A DNA stretch of 64,000 bases, from the NCBI RefSeq assembly GCF_001718795.1, contig NZ_CP013438.1:62001-126000 (forward strand), given 5' to 3'. Positions 25,221 through 35,100 of this stretch are shown here, piece after piece (within the stretch, counting starts at the first letter, position 1; each line of letters starts with the position of its first letter). The notes beneath the pieces are model-generated. The model made no database searches, was not told the DNA's origin, and was given only the letters and a program-made list of their open reading frames with translations. The position numbers and the translations under genes are program-made. This DNA is from Burkholderia latens. Lineage in GTDB: Bacteria > Pseudomonadota > Gammaproteobacteria > Burkholderiales > Burkholderiaceae.

Positions 25221-26342
25221 TCAATACGCGTCGTCGTCGAAGCGTGACGATGCAGGCCGCCGCTTCATGTCCTTCACCCATTGGCGGACGTTGTCCGGAT
25301 CCTCGAATTCTCGCAGCGCGACGGCCAGATCCTGGTTGCTGCGCTGCATGCCGGCGATGTCGCGCGCGAGCATCCGCATCACGGTGTCGGGTGCGACCTT
25401 GGTGGATGAAGCGATGCCGTAGGTGCGCCGGAAATCGTTCTCGACGTGCTGAAGCTCCTGATCCAGTTCGCGCAGCTGTTCGTCGAGGATCCCGTTGTAG
25501 CGCATCAGTCGGGCTTCGCTGAGGCCGTCGATCGCACGCCGGTCGATCTGTTCGATCTCCAGTTGCAATTCCAGCAGCTGCAGCAGTTTGCCGTTGTCGT
25601 AAGCGTGATTGACGCGCTGCATCAGCGCGGTCTTGCGAGCCTGTTCGTTCGGATCGGATTCGCGATCGGGATGCAGCGCGCTCGCGAGCTTGCGATAGAT
25701 CGCGCGGATCGATTTGTTCGATTCGGCCCGCTCGGCTTCGATCCGGGCCTGTGCCGCCGATTGCTTCGGCGCTTTCTTGCGTTGCGCGCGCTGCGCTTCG
25801 CGGGCCGCGTGGGCGGCCATGTCGCGTTCGAACTGCGCGTCGAGTTCCGCTTGCATCCGCGCGGCGAGTTCGTCGGGAGACAGCGAGTCGAGATCCTCGG
25901 CCGGTTCCGGATCCGCGTCAGGCGCCGGCTTTGCCGGTTCGGCATCGATTGCCGCGTTGCCGCCGTGCTCGACCGCGCGATGCCGGTCGTAGACGGCCTT
26001 TAGCGCCGGGTCGTCGCTGACGTTCAGCAAGTCGCCGGCCATGTCGGCGATCAGGTCCGACAGCGTGCGTTGCTCGGCCTTGCTCAAGCCTTTCCGCAGG
26101 AACGCGTCGTCAAGCAGCTGGATCAGTTTGATCCGCAGCGCCGTCGATTCCCGTTCGAGCGGCAGCAGCGTGTCGACGAACTTCTTCTGGAACGCCGGCG
26201 TTACCGCTTCCCACGCGCCGAGCCGCTCGCGCCGCTTTTCGATGTGCTTGACGAGCGTGTTGAACGTTTTCTGGGCCTGGGACAGGCTGGCTGTCTCGTG
26301 GCCGGGCGCGATCGTGACCGCGGCACCGCGACGTGCGGTCAT
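25221..26342 (-). CDS. J-domain-containing protein
   Basis: 373-residue protein. The N-terminal half is helical (SLSQAQKTFNTLVKHIEKRRERLGAW) and leads to an acidic linker rich in Glu, Ala and Pro (about 133-157). A J-like domain occupies about 208-255: SIRAIYRKLASALHPDRESDP, with HPD in the right place, then KTALMQRVNHAYDNGKLLQLLELQLEIEQI. The end is coiled-coil-like. Only the HPD tells of Hsp70 co-chaperone activity; the partner is unknown. It lies 137 bases downstream of polB on the same strand. Confidence 0.82.
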   Translation of the reverse strand: MTARRGAAVTIAPGHETASLSQAQKTFNTLVKHIEKRRERLGAWEAVTPAFQKKFVDTLLPLERESTALRIKLIQLLDDAFLRKGLSKAEQRTLSDLIADMAGDLLNVSDDPALKAVYDRHRAVEHGGNAAIDAEPAKPAPDADPEPAEDLDSLSPDELAARMQAELDAQFERDMAAHAAREAQRAQRKKAPKQSAAQARIEAERAESNKSIRAIYRKLASALHPDRESDPNEQARKTALMQRVNHAYDNGKLLQLLELQLEIEQIDRRAIDGLSEARLMRYNGILDEQLRELDQELQHVENDFRRTYGIASSTKVAPDTVMRMLARDIAGMQRSNQDLAVALREFEDPDNVRQWVKDMKRRPASSRFDDDAY

Positions 26343-26479
26343 GTGAGTGTCCTCCGGCCGCGGCGGGAGGCGCGGCAGCGCGGTATTTTAGCTGGACGGG
26401 CGTGCTGCCGGCACGGTGGCCGTTTACGTCCCGGCTTCAAGCGGCGGGCCGCAAGCCGGGCGCGGGCCGGCCGTTGGCG

Positions 26480-28849
26480 TCAGAACAACTGCCCTTGCCC
26501 TGAAATCACGCGTTCGAAGTCGTCGCGCAGGAACGGCAGGATCGCGTCGGCAACCGGCTGCAACTGGCGACTCACGTAGAACGCGTAGTCGATCGGCGAG
26601 CGCATCGTTTCGAGCGGCTCCGGGCCGGCCGTCGTGATCACGTAGCTGATCCAGCCGCCGCGCTGATATTGCAGCGGCCGGCCGTGCGCGTGGTTGAACT
26701 CGTCCGCGATGCGCGCGGCGCGCACGTGTGGCGGCACGTTGCGTTGGTATTCGCTCAATGGCCGCCGCAGCCGCTTGCGGTAGATCAGTTGCGCATCGTA
26801 TTCGCCGGCGAGCGTGCGCCGCACGTAGTCGCGAATGAAATCCTGGTACGGCTCGCGCTTGAACACGCGCCGGTACAGCTCGCGCTGAAATTCCTGCGCG
26901 AGCGGCGTCCAGTCGGTGCGCACCGTTTCGAGCCCCTTGAATACGAGATCGTCGCCGCCGTTCGCCGCGCGAGCGAGGCCGGCGTAACGCTTCTTGCTGC
27001 CTTCCTCCGCACCGCGCACGGTCGGCATCAGGAAGCGGCGGTAATGGCGTTCGTATTGAAGTTCGAGCGCGCTTTCGAGCCCGAAGCGATCGCGCAGATG
27101 CGTGCGCCACCAGCGATTCACGTGTTCGACGAGTGCGCGCCCCTTCGCGGCCGCTGCGTCGTCGTCGTGCTCGCGGCCGAGCCACACGAACGTCGAATCG
27201 GTGTCGCCGTAGATCACTTCGTAACCCTGCGCCTCGATCAGCTCGCGCGTCCGGTGCATGATCTCGTGGCCGCGCATCGTGATCGACGACGCAAGGCGCG
27301 GATCGAAGAACCGGCAGCCGGTCGAGCCGAGCACGCCGTAGAACGAGTTCATGATGATCTTGAGCGCCTGCGACAGCGGCGCGTTGCGTTGCCGTTTCGC
27401 TTCGTCGCGGCCTTCCGACACGCGCCGCACGATGTCGGGCAGGCAATGCGCGGTGCGCGAGAAGCGCGCGCCAAGAAAGCCGGGCACGGACGCATCGTCG
27501 CCCGGATGCGCGAGCCCTTCGATGAGCCCGGCAGGATCGATCAGGAACGTGCGGATGATCGACGGATAGAGGCTCTTGTAATCGAACACGAGCACCGAGT
27601 CGTACAGGCCGGGCCGCGAATCCATCACGAAGCCGCCGGGGCTGTTCTGTCCGACGACGTCGCCGAGGTTCGGCGCGACATACCCGAGCCGATGCATGCG
27701 CGGCAGGTACAAGTGCGTGAACGCGGCGACCGAGCCGCCGGTCCGATCGGCCGCCAGGCCGGTGACGGTCGCGCGTTCAAGCGCGAACGACAGCAGGTCG
27801 GCCTTGTCGAAGATGCGCGTGACGAGTTCGCAGTCCTTCAGGTTGTAGTGTGCGAGCGCGGGCTTGTCGTGATCGAAGCGCCGCTGGATCTCGTCCATCC
27901 GCTGATACGGATTGTCGATCGACTTGCCTTCGCCGAGCAGCGACTGCGACACGTATTCGAGGCTGAACGACGGGAACGTCCACGTCGCCGATTTCAGCAT
28001 GTCGATGCCGTCGAGGATCAGGCGGCCGGCCGCGCCCGCGAAGAAGTGGTCGGGCTGCTGGCCGTGCGCGCGGCACTCGAGCACGCTGCCGTCGCGCCCG
28101 AGCTTCAGCGGCACGCCATATTGCTCTGCGTGCGCATGCAGGATGCGCAGATCGAACTGTACGAGGTTCCAGCCGATCACCGCATCGGGATCGTGTTCCG
28201 CGAACCAGTCGTTGAGCCGCGTAAGGATCTCGGCGCGGCTGTCGCAGTAGTCGAGGCGGAAGTCGATCCCGCGCCGCGCGTCGCCGTTCGGCGGCCCGAG
28301 CATGTAGACCTGCCGCTGCCCGCAGCCTTCGAGCGCGATCGAATAGAGCTCGCCGTGCACGCTCGTCTCGATGTCGAGCGACACGCAGCGCAGCGTCGGA
28401 CGATAGCCGGTCGCGGGTTTCAGTTCGCCGTCGACGAGCGTGCCGTCGCGGCTCGCCGTGCCGCGAAACAGCACCGGTGCGGTGATGAAGCGCTCCATCG
28501 TGTAGCGGTCGGGCGGCTGGATGTCCGCTTCATAGACGTCGATGCCGGCCGCCGACAGGCGTTTCTGCAGCCCGGACAGATGGCGATAGCGGCGGCAGTA
28601 GAGTCCGACGACGGGGCGCTGCCGGAAGTCGCGTAGCGCGAGCGGGCGCAACTCGGCATCGCGTTCGCCGGCCAGCGCGTGTTCGGCGAGCGCCTGCTGG
28701 TCGGCCGGCACGAACGCGACGGCTTCCTGCGGGCGCAACCGTACGCGGCGCGGGCCGTGTTCGGTTGCCAGCCAGAACTCGATCTCGATGCCGGATGCGG
28801 TGTCCCGCCAGTGGCGGGTGAGAATGAAACCCTGCTCGAACTCCGTCAA
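26480..28849 (-). CDS. polB: DNA polymerase II (family B)
   Basis: 789-residue family B polymerase, E. coli Pol II being 783. Exonuclease motifs: VSLDIETS (Exo I, about 157-163), WNLVQFDL (Exo II), YNLKDCELV (Exo III). Polymerase motifs: [15 protein letters not shown] (motif A), [13 protein letters not shown] (motif B), [12 protein letters not shown] (motif C). All catalytic Asp residues are present, so both activities should be intact. Pol II functions in translesion synthesis and replication restart and is often SOS-induced; I did not find a clear LexA box upstream. Confidence 0.97.
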   Translation of the reverse strand: MTEFEQGFILTRHWRDTASGIEIEFWLATEHGPRRVRLRPQEAVAFVPADQQALAEHALAGERDAELRPLALRDFRQRPVVGLYCRRYRHLSGLQKRLSAAGIDVYEADIQPPDRYTMERFITAPVLFRGTASRDGTLVDGELKPATGYRPTLRCVSLDIETSVHGELYSIALEGCGQRQVYMLGPPNGDARRGIDFRLDYCDSRAEILTRLNDWFAEHDPDAVIGWNLVQFDLRILHAHAEQYGVPLKLGRDGSVLECRAHGQQPDHFFAGAAGRLILDGIDMLKSATWTFPSFSLEYVSQSLLGEGKSIDNPYQRMDEIQRRFDHDKPALAHYNLKDCELVTRIFDKADLLSFALERATVTGLAADRTGGSVAAFTHLYLPRMHRLGYVAPNLGDVVGQNSPGGFVMDSRPGLYDSVLVFDYKSLYPSIIRTFLIDPAGLIEGLAHPGDDASVPGFLGARFSRTAHCLPDIVRRVSEGRDEAKRQRNAPLSQALKIIMNSFYGVLGSTGCRFFDPRLASSITMRGHEIMHRTRELIEAQGYEVIYGDTDSTFVWLGREHDDDAAAAKGRALVEHVNRWWRTHLRDRFGLESALELQYERHYRRFLMPTVRGAEEGSKKRYAGLARAANGGDDLVFKGLETVRTDWTPLAQEFQRELYRRVFKREPYQDFIRDYVRRTLAGEYDAQLIYRKRLRRPLSEYQRNVPPHVRAARIADEFNHAHGRPLQYQRGGWISYVITTAGPEPLETMRSPIDYAFYVSRQLQPVADAILPFLRDDFERVISGQGQLF

Positions 28850-28929
28850 AACGCTTGCTCGTCATGGATGCCCAGGCCGCGGATTTTAGCGCCTGCGCCC
28901 CGATCCCGCCGAACGCGGCGTCGATGGCA

Positions 28930-29121
28930 TCAGGCGGCAGGAAGTCGCCGCGCGCCCTGCGCCGCGGTGCGGGAATGGTCGACCGCACGAAGGCGTCGGC
29001 GGCGCACGGTGACCGGATGGCGCACGGAGGTGACGTATCCGTCGGCAGCAAGTTCGTGTGCGTTGCCTTCGAGCGGCGACAGCGTCGCCGTTGTGTCTTG
29101 TCCATCCGGGAATTCGATCAC
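28930..29121 (-). CDS. Possible small hypothetical protein
   Basis: A 63-residue reading frame beginning at GTG 29121 (VIEFPDGQDTTATLSPLEG then HELAADGYVTSVRHPVTV). The protein is plausible in composition and occupies a gap between polB and the histidine kinase. There is no Shine-Dalgarno sequence I can identify, and the N-terminus is uncertain: an upstream start at 29220 would add an unlikely arginine-rich region. Family not recognised. Low confidence; the 28850-29235 region may be non-coding. Confidence 0.25.
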   Translation of the reverse strand: MIEFPDGQDTTATLSPLEGNAHELAADGYVTSVRHPVTVRRRRLRAVDHSRTAAQGARRLPAA

Positions 29122-29235
29122 CGCGGCGCGCGTCGTGCGGGATGCGCGCCGGTACGTTCCCGCCCGTGACGATACTGCCGGTACGCAGATGCCAATGCGC
29201 GGCGCGCAGCAGGATCGCAATGGGCGCGCGCATCG

Positions 29236-30828
29236 TCAAAGCGTGCCGCGGCGCCGCGCATCGTCCTCGACCCGCGCAAGCAAGCCGTCGAGCGAATCGA
29301 TCGGAATCGGCTTCGCGAAATGATCGTGGAAGCCGGCGTCTTCGGTATCCTTGCGATCCGACGAACGCACGTGGCCGGACAGCGCGACATACATCGCATC
29401 AGGCGCGGCGCCGGTCGCCTTCAACTCGTGCAGCAGCTCGAACCCGGTAACGTCGGGCATGCTCAAATCGATCAGCATCAGGTGCGGCGCGAACTCGCGC
29501 GCCAGCGGCAACGCCTCGCGCGCGTGGTATGCGACGCGGGTCGTGTGCCCTTTGATCTGCAGCAGGATGCCGAGCGTATCGGCCGCTTCGTGATTGTCGT
29601 CGACGATCAGGATTCGCAACGGGTGCGCTGCCGAAGCAATCGGCGGAGCCGGTCTCGAGTCCACACCTTCGTGCTGCCGCGCGATCGGCAGCCGAACGGT
29701 AAACGACGATCCCTTGCCGATGCCTGCGCTGTGCGCCGTGATGCTGCCTTCGTGCAGTTCGACGAATTTCCGGCAAATCGCGAGGCCCACGCCGAGCCCG
29801 CCGGCCGCGTAGCGTCCCGCGCCGCTCTGTTGTTCGAACAGGTCGAAGATCGACTCCTGCGCGCCGGGCACGATGCCGATCCCGCGATCGACCACATCGA
29901 TCGCCGCCGCATCTGCCTCGGTGCGCACGTGGATTTCGATGCGCTCGCCGTTCGCGGAATACTTCGACGCGTTGTCGAGCAGGTTGTATAGCACCTGCAC
30001 GAGGCGCGCGTCGTCGCCGTTCACGATCACGGGCGCCGGCGGCAGCCGCACGAAAATCTGCTGGCCGCGCGCATCGACTTTCGGCTGAATGCCCTGCACG
30101 CTGCGATAGACGATATCGCGTACGTTCAGCGGCGCCTTCTTCAGTTCGACCTTGTCGGACTTGATGCGGCCAATGTCGAGCAGATCGTCGACGAGCCGCA
30201 CCAGTTGGCCGATCTGGCGATCGGCGATGTCCTTGCATTGCGTGAGCGTGGGACCCAGTTCGGACGGCGGCAGGCTGTGCAGGATCCCGATCGTATGCCG
30301 CAGCGGCGCGAGCTGGTTGCGCAATTCGTGCGCGAGCGTCGCGATGAAGACGTCCAGCCGTCGCGTGGCCGTCTCGAGTTCCTCGACGCGCTTGCGCTCC
30401 GTCATGTCCCGCGTGATCTTGATGAAACCGCGCAGCTCGTTCGACTCGTCGCGCACGGCGGTGATGGTCACGCTGGCCCAGAAGCGCGACCCGTCCTTGC
30501 GCAAGCGCCAGTTTTCGTCCTGGAAGTGGCCGTATGCCGCTGCTGCCTCGAGCGCATGCGCGGGTACGCCGGCGGCGACTGCATCTGCCGGATAGAAGCG
30601 CGAAAAATGGGTGCCGATGATCTCGTCCCCGCGGTATCCCTTGATGCGTTCCGCACCGGTATTCCACGTCGCGACGTTGCCGTGCGGGTCGAGCATGAAT
30701 ACCGCGTAGTCGGTGATCGAGGCGACGACCGTCTGGAAGCGGAATTCGGCGAAACGGTCGAGCAGCGGCTGGTCGTGCGCGGCCGGCTGATGATTCGAAA
30801 CGGGGGGGAGCGGCTGGTCTGGCGTCAT
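29236..30828 (-). CDS. Hybrid PAS sensor histidine kinase with receiver domain
   Basis: Soluble 530-residue hybrid kinase; no transmembrane segment. PAS domain about 31-145 (VASITDYAVFMLDPHGNVAT, WNTGAERIKGY, ENWRLRKDGSRFWASVTITA). HisKA H-box FIATLAHELRNQLAPL with phospho-accepting His167. HATPase: N-box VLYNLLDNASKYS, DRGIGI, GLGVGLAICRKFVELHEG. C-terminal receiver from about 410 (RILIVDDNHEAADTLGIL, acceptor Asp in LIDLSMPDVTG, switch Lys in FAKPI). No separate output protein is encoded nearby. The signal is likely cytoplasmic, possibly redox or a small molecule. Confidence 0.92.
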   Translation of the reverse strand: MTPDQPLPPVSNHQPAAHDQPLLDRFAEFRFQTVVASITDYAVFMLDPHGNVATWNTGAERIKGYRGDEIIGTHFSRFYPADAVAAGVPAHALEAAAAYGHFQDENWRLRKDGSRFWASVTITAVRDESNELRGFIKITRDMTERKRVEELETATRRLDVFIATLAHELRNQLAPLRHTIGILHSLPPSELGPTLTQCKDIADRQIGQLVRLVDDLLDIGRIKSDKVELKKAPLNVRDIVYRSVQGIQPKVDARGQQIFVRLPPAPVIVNGDDARLVQVLYNLLDNASKYSANGERIEIHVRTEADAAAIDVVDRGIGIVPGAQESIFDLFEQQSGAGRYAAGGLGVGLAICRKFVELHEGSITAHSAGIGKGSSFTVRLPIARQHEGVDSRPAPPIASAAHPLRILIVDDNHEAADTLGILLQIKGHTTRVAYHAREALPLAREFAPHLMLIDLSMPDVTGFELLHELKATGAAPDAMYVALSGHVRSSDRKDTEDAGFHDHFAKPIPIDSLDGLLARVEDDARRRGTL

Positions 30829-31186
30829 CGGAGAACTCGTTCTACGTAGCTATTGCGCTGCGAATTCCATGACAGCGCCAGGGGTTCATGCTCGGTCGTG
30901 CGTCGATCGGGATCGGAAAAGAAGAGCGCCGCGGAAGCGGCGAAGCAAAGCGGACGCGCCCTCATTGCGGCGTGCCGCGACGCGGACACGCGGCGGCAAG
31001 GTTTATGCGAATGGCACAGGCCGGCATGCGTGACGGACGTTGATGGAACCGTTCGGCGCGGCAATGCGCGGCCTTTGCGCGCGGCGCTGACGGTGGGCGT
31101 CAATGTTCGAGCATTCGCGTGACGTTGCCGACGCGACATCGCCGAATCGATCCCGCTGCCGCGATGCGCGGCGCGCCGGGCGTCGC
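30829..31186. other. Gene-free stretch between histidine kinase and EAL protein genes
   Basis: No convincing gene on either strand. The sequence is GC-rich with no AT-rich promoter block or palindrome that stands out. It contains the start region of the histidine kinase (minus strand) at its left end. Confidence 0.35.
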
Positions 31187-32791
31187 TCAGACCGGCATCG
31201 CGATGCCGTCCCGCTTCAGGTGTTCCGCGCGTTGCGGCCGCTGATACAGATAGCCCTGCGCATACTGGATGCCGACCGCATGCAGCGCGCGGTGCTGCTC
31301 TTCCGTTTCGACGCCTTCGGCAATGATCTTGAGGCCGTAGTGGTGCGCGAGCGCGGCGATCCCTTCGATGAGCCGCGCGTTGCCCGTCGTCAGCTGTGAG
31401 ATGAACTGGCGATCGATTTTCACGTAGTCGAACGGAAAGCGCGACAGCATGTCGAGATTGCTGTGATGCGTGCCGAAGTCGTCGATCGCGAATTTCGCGC
31501 CGGCCGCGCGCAGTGCGGCAAAGAGCGCCGTGGTGCGCGCATTCTTTTCGAGCATGATGCGCTCGGTCACTTCGAGCACCAGCGTGAAGCCTGGCGGAAG
31601 CCGGCGAATCGCGTCTTCGACGATCGATGCGAAGCGCGGCCGTTCCAGATCCTTCGGCGCGATATTGATCGCGATGCGCAGCGGCATCGGCGGTGCGATG
31701 TCGGTCAACTCCGCGACGGCCGTGCGCAGCACGAATTCGGTGATCTTCGGCAGAATCGCGCTCGATTCGACCTGCGGGACGAACACGGCCGGGCTGATGG
31801 ATCCCCATTTCGGGTGCTGCCAGCGCAGCAGCGCCTCGACGCCGACGGTGCGTCGCGTGCGCACGTCGACGATCGGCTGATACACGACATGGAATTCGTT
31901 GCGGTTCAGTGCATTGCGTACGGCCTTCAGCAGCAGCCGGCGCGGCGCCATCGCGAGCAGGTAGGTCACGGCGACAAGCCCGTTCACCAGCAGTGCGATC
32001 GTGATGCAGGTCAGCCGATAGTGCCGGGTCACTTGCGATACGTACGACTGCGACGACGTAACGGACACCGTAAACGGCCACGTACGCGAAGCGATCGCGC
32101 TGCCGCCGTTCGGCGCCGCGCCGAACGGCGGCACGAACCCGCCATGCTGATCGATGCCGCCCGCGCCGTCGACCGTCAGCGTGGCCGTTTCCGCACCGAA
32201 GCGCGTGCCGTGCGCGAGCATGTCCGCGACATAGTCGCCTTCGACCAGGTAGAGCACGCCCGAGCGGGGGGCAGTCGCGCGAAATGCCGCGAGCACCGGC
32301 GTTTGACGCTGAAACGGCGTTTGCGGAATCAGCGCGACGGCCGTCATTCCCGGCTCCGGAGCGTGCAGGTATGCGTCGAGCGGCACGTCGATCGGCCCGA
32401 GCGCCGACGAACACGTGACGCGGCCGTCGTTGGCGAGCGCGACCGCGCGTAGATACCGCAGGTGCGTGCCCATTTCGGCCAGCGTGCGGAAGATCGCCGT
32501 GCACGGTCGGCCGACCAGCGCATTCAATTCGTCCGGATGCCGCGAGCGAATCCCGTCGAGGATGTGATTGACGGAGACGACGATGTCGTTTGCTACAACC
32601 CGTTCGTGCCGTGCAACCGATTGGCGCGCCAGACGCTCGGCCACGATGAGCGCCAGCACGAGCACCAGCATGCAGGCGACCACGGTAACGAGCAAGACGA
32701 TATGCGGCCACACGCCGCTGCGCTCGAATGCCGGCTTCGAGCCCGGCGTCGGCGTGGAGGTTCCTCGGGTCGTATTTGTTGTTGTACGCAT
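31187..32791 (-). CDS. CSS-motif EAL-domain c-di-GMP phosphodiesterase
   Basis: Membrane enzyme of 534 residues that likely hydrolyses c-di-GMP in response to the periplasmic redox state. Segment 1 (HIVLLVTVVACMLVLVLALI, about 28-47), a periplasmic CSS-motif domain with CTAIF and CSS in VTCSSALG, a second membrane segment near 260-285, then the EAL domain. The EAL domain has EALLRWQ in place of EALxR and the metal and catalytic motifs DDFGTHHSNLDML, YVKIDRQFI and IIAEGVETEEQ; residues for activity look present. In known CSS proteins disulphide formation in the periplasm restrains activity. Start at MRTTTNTT (32791). Confidence 0.9.
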   Translation of the reverse strand: MRTTTNTTRGTSTPTPGSKPAFERSGVWPHIVLLVTVVACMLVLVLALIVAERLARQSVARHERVVANDIVVSVNHILDGIRSRHPDELNALVGRPCTAIFRTLAEMGTHLRYLRAVALANDGRVTCSSALGPIDVPLDAYLHAPEPGMTAVALIPQTPFQRQTPVLAAFRATAPRSGVLYLVEGDYVADMLAHGTRFGAETATLTVDGAGGIDQHGGFVPPFGAAPNGGSAIASRTWPFTVSVTSSQSYVSQVTRHYRLTCITIALLVNGLVAVTYLLAMAPRRLLLKAVRNALNRNEFHVVYQPIVDVRTRRTVGVEALLRWQHPKWGSISPAVFVPQVESSAILPKITEFVLRTAVAELTDIAPPMPLRIAINIAPKDLERPRFASIVEDAIRRLPPGFTLVLEVTERIMLEKNARTTALFAALRAAGAKFAIDDFGTHHSNLDMLSRFPFDYVKIDRQFISQLTTGNARLIEGIAALAHHYGLKIIAEGVETEEQHRALHAVGIQYAQGYLYQRPQRAEHLKRDGIAMPV

Positions 32792-33287
32792 GGGAATGCA
32801 GGTCGAACCGGTCGATGGATGGACGCGAAGCATTCGCCGTACCTGGCCGGGGCACGGTAATGCGCGCCGCAATTGGCGCGCGGGACGACTCCACGCTCGC
32901 GCATCGTATGACGCGGCATCGCGGCGAAATCGTCGAGGTCGATGCGTTTCTCCCTAACATACATCGATTATGCATGTATATTGGCGTCGCACATCGAAAA
33001 AAACCCCGACCGCATCGTTGTACGGTCGGGATCCAAGACACCGTCTCTTGGCACGAGGAGGGTGCGCGGCAAGTATATGCCGTGATGCTCGATTACGAAA
33101 TAACAATATTCAACAAATGGTGTCTGTGGCCGATTGATGCTCAACAGGAAATATTTGCGTAGCACGTCACCTCCAGCGACCGAGCTCGCCGTTGCGCCGA
33201 ATCGGCGCCAGCGATGTTCAGCAGCGCGCGGAGCGGCTTTTGTTGACGGGCGTGTCGGACAGATGCGGGGTGCCGGGCGGCGCCGGT
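32792..33287. other. Gene-free region with minus-strand terminator
   Basis: Contains the upstream region of the EAL gene and, at 33005-33030, a terminator reading leftwards. Bases 33031-33287 hold no supported gene. Moderate AT content at 32955-33000 and 33075-33160, so promoter sequence is possible. Confidence 0.4.
32997..33030 (-). terminator. Rho-independent terminator for a leftward transcript
   Basis: CCCGACCG (33005-33012) pairs with CGGTCGGG (33023-33030) across a 10-base loop, followed on the minus strand by seven T residues (33003 down to 32997). It lies about 260 bases beyond the small secreted-protein gene ending at 33288, leaving a long 3' untranslated region or an unseen small RNA. 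Confidence 0.75.
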
Positions 33288-33599
33288 TCAGAAGTCGTCG
33301 CGCATTTTGCGGAGCAGGTCGCGCGGTGACTGATGCGTATCCACGGCGGTGAGTACGTCGGTGATGAACCACGGCAGGTTCAGCTGTGTGTCGGAATCGC
33401 CTGCACATACGCGAATCGGCGGGGCTTTCGATGCACCGCGGGTGTCGGACGTGTTGCCGGACGACGTACGCGACGGCACGCAGTTTTTCAACTGCTGCGG
33501 TGCCTGCGTGGCGGTGCCGCCGATGGTCGTGCCGGCAGCGGCCGGCAAGCTCGCAGCAGCGAACAGAATCAGGATCGCGAACGATACGGCGTGTTTCAT
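33288..33599 (-). CDS. Small secreted hypothetical protein with four Cys
   Basis: 103 residues. Sec signal peptide: KHAVSFAILILFAAASLPAA with cleavage AAAG-TTIGG. The mature part is short, with isolated Cys residues (LKNCVPS and RVCAGDSD) and the C-terminal helix LRKMRDDF. No family recognised. GGAGAG precedes ATG 33599. It is transcribed leftwards towards the terminator at about 33000. Periplasmic location is likely. Confidence 0.65.
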   Translation of the reverse strand: MKHAVSFAILILFAAASLPAAAGTTIGGTATQAPQQLKNCVPSRTSSGNTSDTRGASKAPPIRVCAGDSDTQLNLPWFITDVLTAVDTHQSPRDLLRKMRDDF

Positions 33600-33931
33600 G
33601 GCGCTCTCCGACGATGCTGGTTCGACATCGTCGCCGGATCGGAGTTCGCGGTTCGCAACGGATCTGCATTCGAGGTTTAACGGCCGGCGGATGCCACACT
33701 TGAACGATGCCGTTTCAAGCGTGCACGAAATTCGCGGGCCGCGACCGTTATCGGCCGTGCGGCTGCTGCGAGATCGCGCGGCAACAGACCAAATGCGCAC
33801 GTGATGTTTCAAACGTTAAGAATCGTTCGACTGGCCGTTTGAACGCTTGCGATCGCGAATGCCGTCATTTATCGTGCGGCCACGACCGCGCCGACACCGC
33901 GCGTCAGGCCAGATCGCAAGGAGCATCCGTC
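33600..33931. other. Divergent region between two small exported-protein genes
   Basis: No gene supported. It includes the 5' regions of both flanking genes. TTTCAAACGTTAAGAATCG and GTTTGAACGC (around 33803-33845) form an imperfect repeat of GTTTGAA/TTCAAAC type that could be a binding site. Confidence 0.35.
33918..33923 (+). promoter_or_regulatory. Shine-Dalgarno that points to an ATT start
   Basis: AAGGAG, spaced eight bases from ATT 33932. The spacing is ideal and there is no ATG, GTG or TTG at that distance in the open frame. Confidence 0.6.
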
Positions 33932-34324
33932 ATTACCGCATTCAATCGTCGCACGCATATTCGTGCTTTTCTCGTCGCATCGATTGCCTGTTTCATGCTG
34001 TCGCATCCGGCATCGGCCGCATACACCGAATCGTGGATGAGCGACCATGATGTCAAGACATACGCCGAACAAACCAGGCGAGCGCCTGTCGCAGCGAGCC
34101 ATGCGGTCGCCGTGAAACCCGCGCTGCACCGCGTTCGCTCGAAGCCGAGCATGCCGGCCGTCGCACGTGCCCACGCGACGGCCCGGACAAAATCGCAGCC
34201 GGCAACCGCCAGCGCAAAGGCGCCCACGGTTCAACATGCGGCGGTCGCCACGACACAGGCTCGCGTCGCCGCGCAGCCGAAGGCGAACCCGCTCGCACGC
34301 GCGAGCACGCCAGTTCAGCATTGA
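33932..34324 (+). CDS. Small exported Ala/basic low-complexity protein, apparent ATT start
   Basis: 130 residues if translated from ATT. The N-terminus (TAFNRRTHIRAFLVASIACF then MLSHPASA) is a strong signal peptide, with basic residues, a hydrophobic core and AxA before AYTESW. The mature protein is an Ala, Lys, Arg, Thr and Pro-rich low-complexity chain ending TPVQH. The next ATG (33995) would remove most of the signal peptide and lacks a Shine-Dalgarno. No family recognised. It may bind DNA or cell wall polymers by charge. Confidence 0.65.
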   Translation: MTAFNRRTHIRAFLVASIACFMLSHPASAAYTESWMSDHDVKTYAEQTRRAPVAASHAVAVKPALHRVRSKPSMPAVARAHATARTKSQPATASAKAPTVQHAAVATTQARVAAQPKANPLARASTPVQH

Positions 34325-34409
34325 GCGGCAAGCAAGCCTGCGCGAAGCGCAGCTTCGCGGGCGTGCGTCAGGTGGCCGGTGCGACCCGGCCCGGACGAAC
34401 GCGCGACGA

Positions 34410-34844
34410 TCAGTGCAGATCCGCCGAGGCGATCGAGCGCACCGTATCGGTGATGCGCACGCATCGCGAAAGGCCGAACGTCTCCGCTTCGCGACGCTCG
34501 GGTTCGCTGCTTGCCACGGCTACCGCGCGCTCGGGCGGCACGCCCAGCGCCTGCAGCGCGACGTCGAACGGATGCTGCCTTGTCATGGAGTCCTGCTGAT
34601 GAGCGTCCGTCACGACGACCGAGAAGCGGTCGAGGTTAGCGCGGCCGAACTGACCTTCGAACATGTCGCTGAGCCGGGCGGCCGGCAGCGTCGTGACGAG
34701 GCCGAGCCGATATCCTTGCTCCGCTGCGCTGTCGAGCCACTGGATGATCGCATCGCGCTGATTGCGCGATTCATGTGAATCCGGTGTCGCCTCGATCTGC
34801 GCGAATGCGGCATCGAGACGGGTGACGATGGCTTCAATGACCAC
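34410..34844 (-). CDS. Degenerate HAD-like protein
   Basis: 144 residues; start at GTG 34844 has AGGAGAGG seven bases upstream. It resembles the core of a HAD phosphatase (YRLGLVTTLPAARLSDMFEG, PFDVALQALGVPPERAVAV, ASSEPERREAETFGLS). The N-terminal nucleophile motif DxDGT is absent. Where active enzymes have GDSxxD, this protein reads ASSEPE. Probably not a phosphatase; could be a regulatory or structural remnant. The C-terminus is complete. It has its own ribosome binding site, so it is likely expressed. Confidence 0.6.
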   Translation of the reverse strand: MVIEAIVTRLDAAFAQIEATPDSHESRNQRDAIIQWLDSAAEQGYRLGLVTTLPAARLSDMFEGQFGRANLDRFSVVVTDAHQQDSMTRQHPFDVALQALGVPPERAVAVASSEPERREAETFGLSRCVRITDTVRSIASADLH

Positions 34845-34942
34845 GGTGATTCCTCTCCTGACACGTGACGATCCGTTCGCGGACGGGAATGCCACACACC
34901 TTAGCGTCGATCCCGAAAATACGACTAATTAATATTTATATG

Positions 34943-34970
34943 TGACTCATACGCTCGGGCTAATGAGTCA
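34943..34970. promoter_or_regulatory. Inverted repeat upstream of the HAD-like gene
   Basis: TGACTCAT and its perfect complement ATGAGTCA, separated by 12 bases, next to an AT-rich block. It lies about 100 bases upstream of the HAD-like GTG. A near copy (CGACTCATATG) occurs in the ndh/LysR intergenic region at about 36618. Could be a dimer-binding operator; role not established. Confidence 0.4.
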
Positions 34971-35100
34971 TGCACCCAGCCCGAGTGCGCGCGGGTTACG
35001 GCGCGATGCGCGGATCGCGCGCGTTGTATGTCGTATCGCCTCGCTTCAATGCGATGCACCAGAGACGCGCACGATACGAATGCACCGTCCATGCGCGGAC

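Noticed and set aside
26343..28849. A single operon with SOS control for polB and the J-domain gene
   Set aside because: No convincing LexA box was seen upstream of polB, and the 137-base gap gives no proof of co-transcription.
30825..33041. 738-residue open frame overlapping the EAL-domain gene on the same strand in another frame
   Set aside because: Arg/Ala-rich composition typical of a frame shadow in high-GC DNA; the EAL frame carries all motifs.
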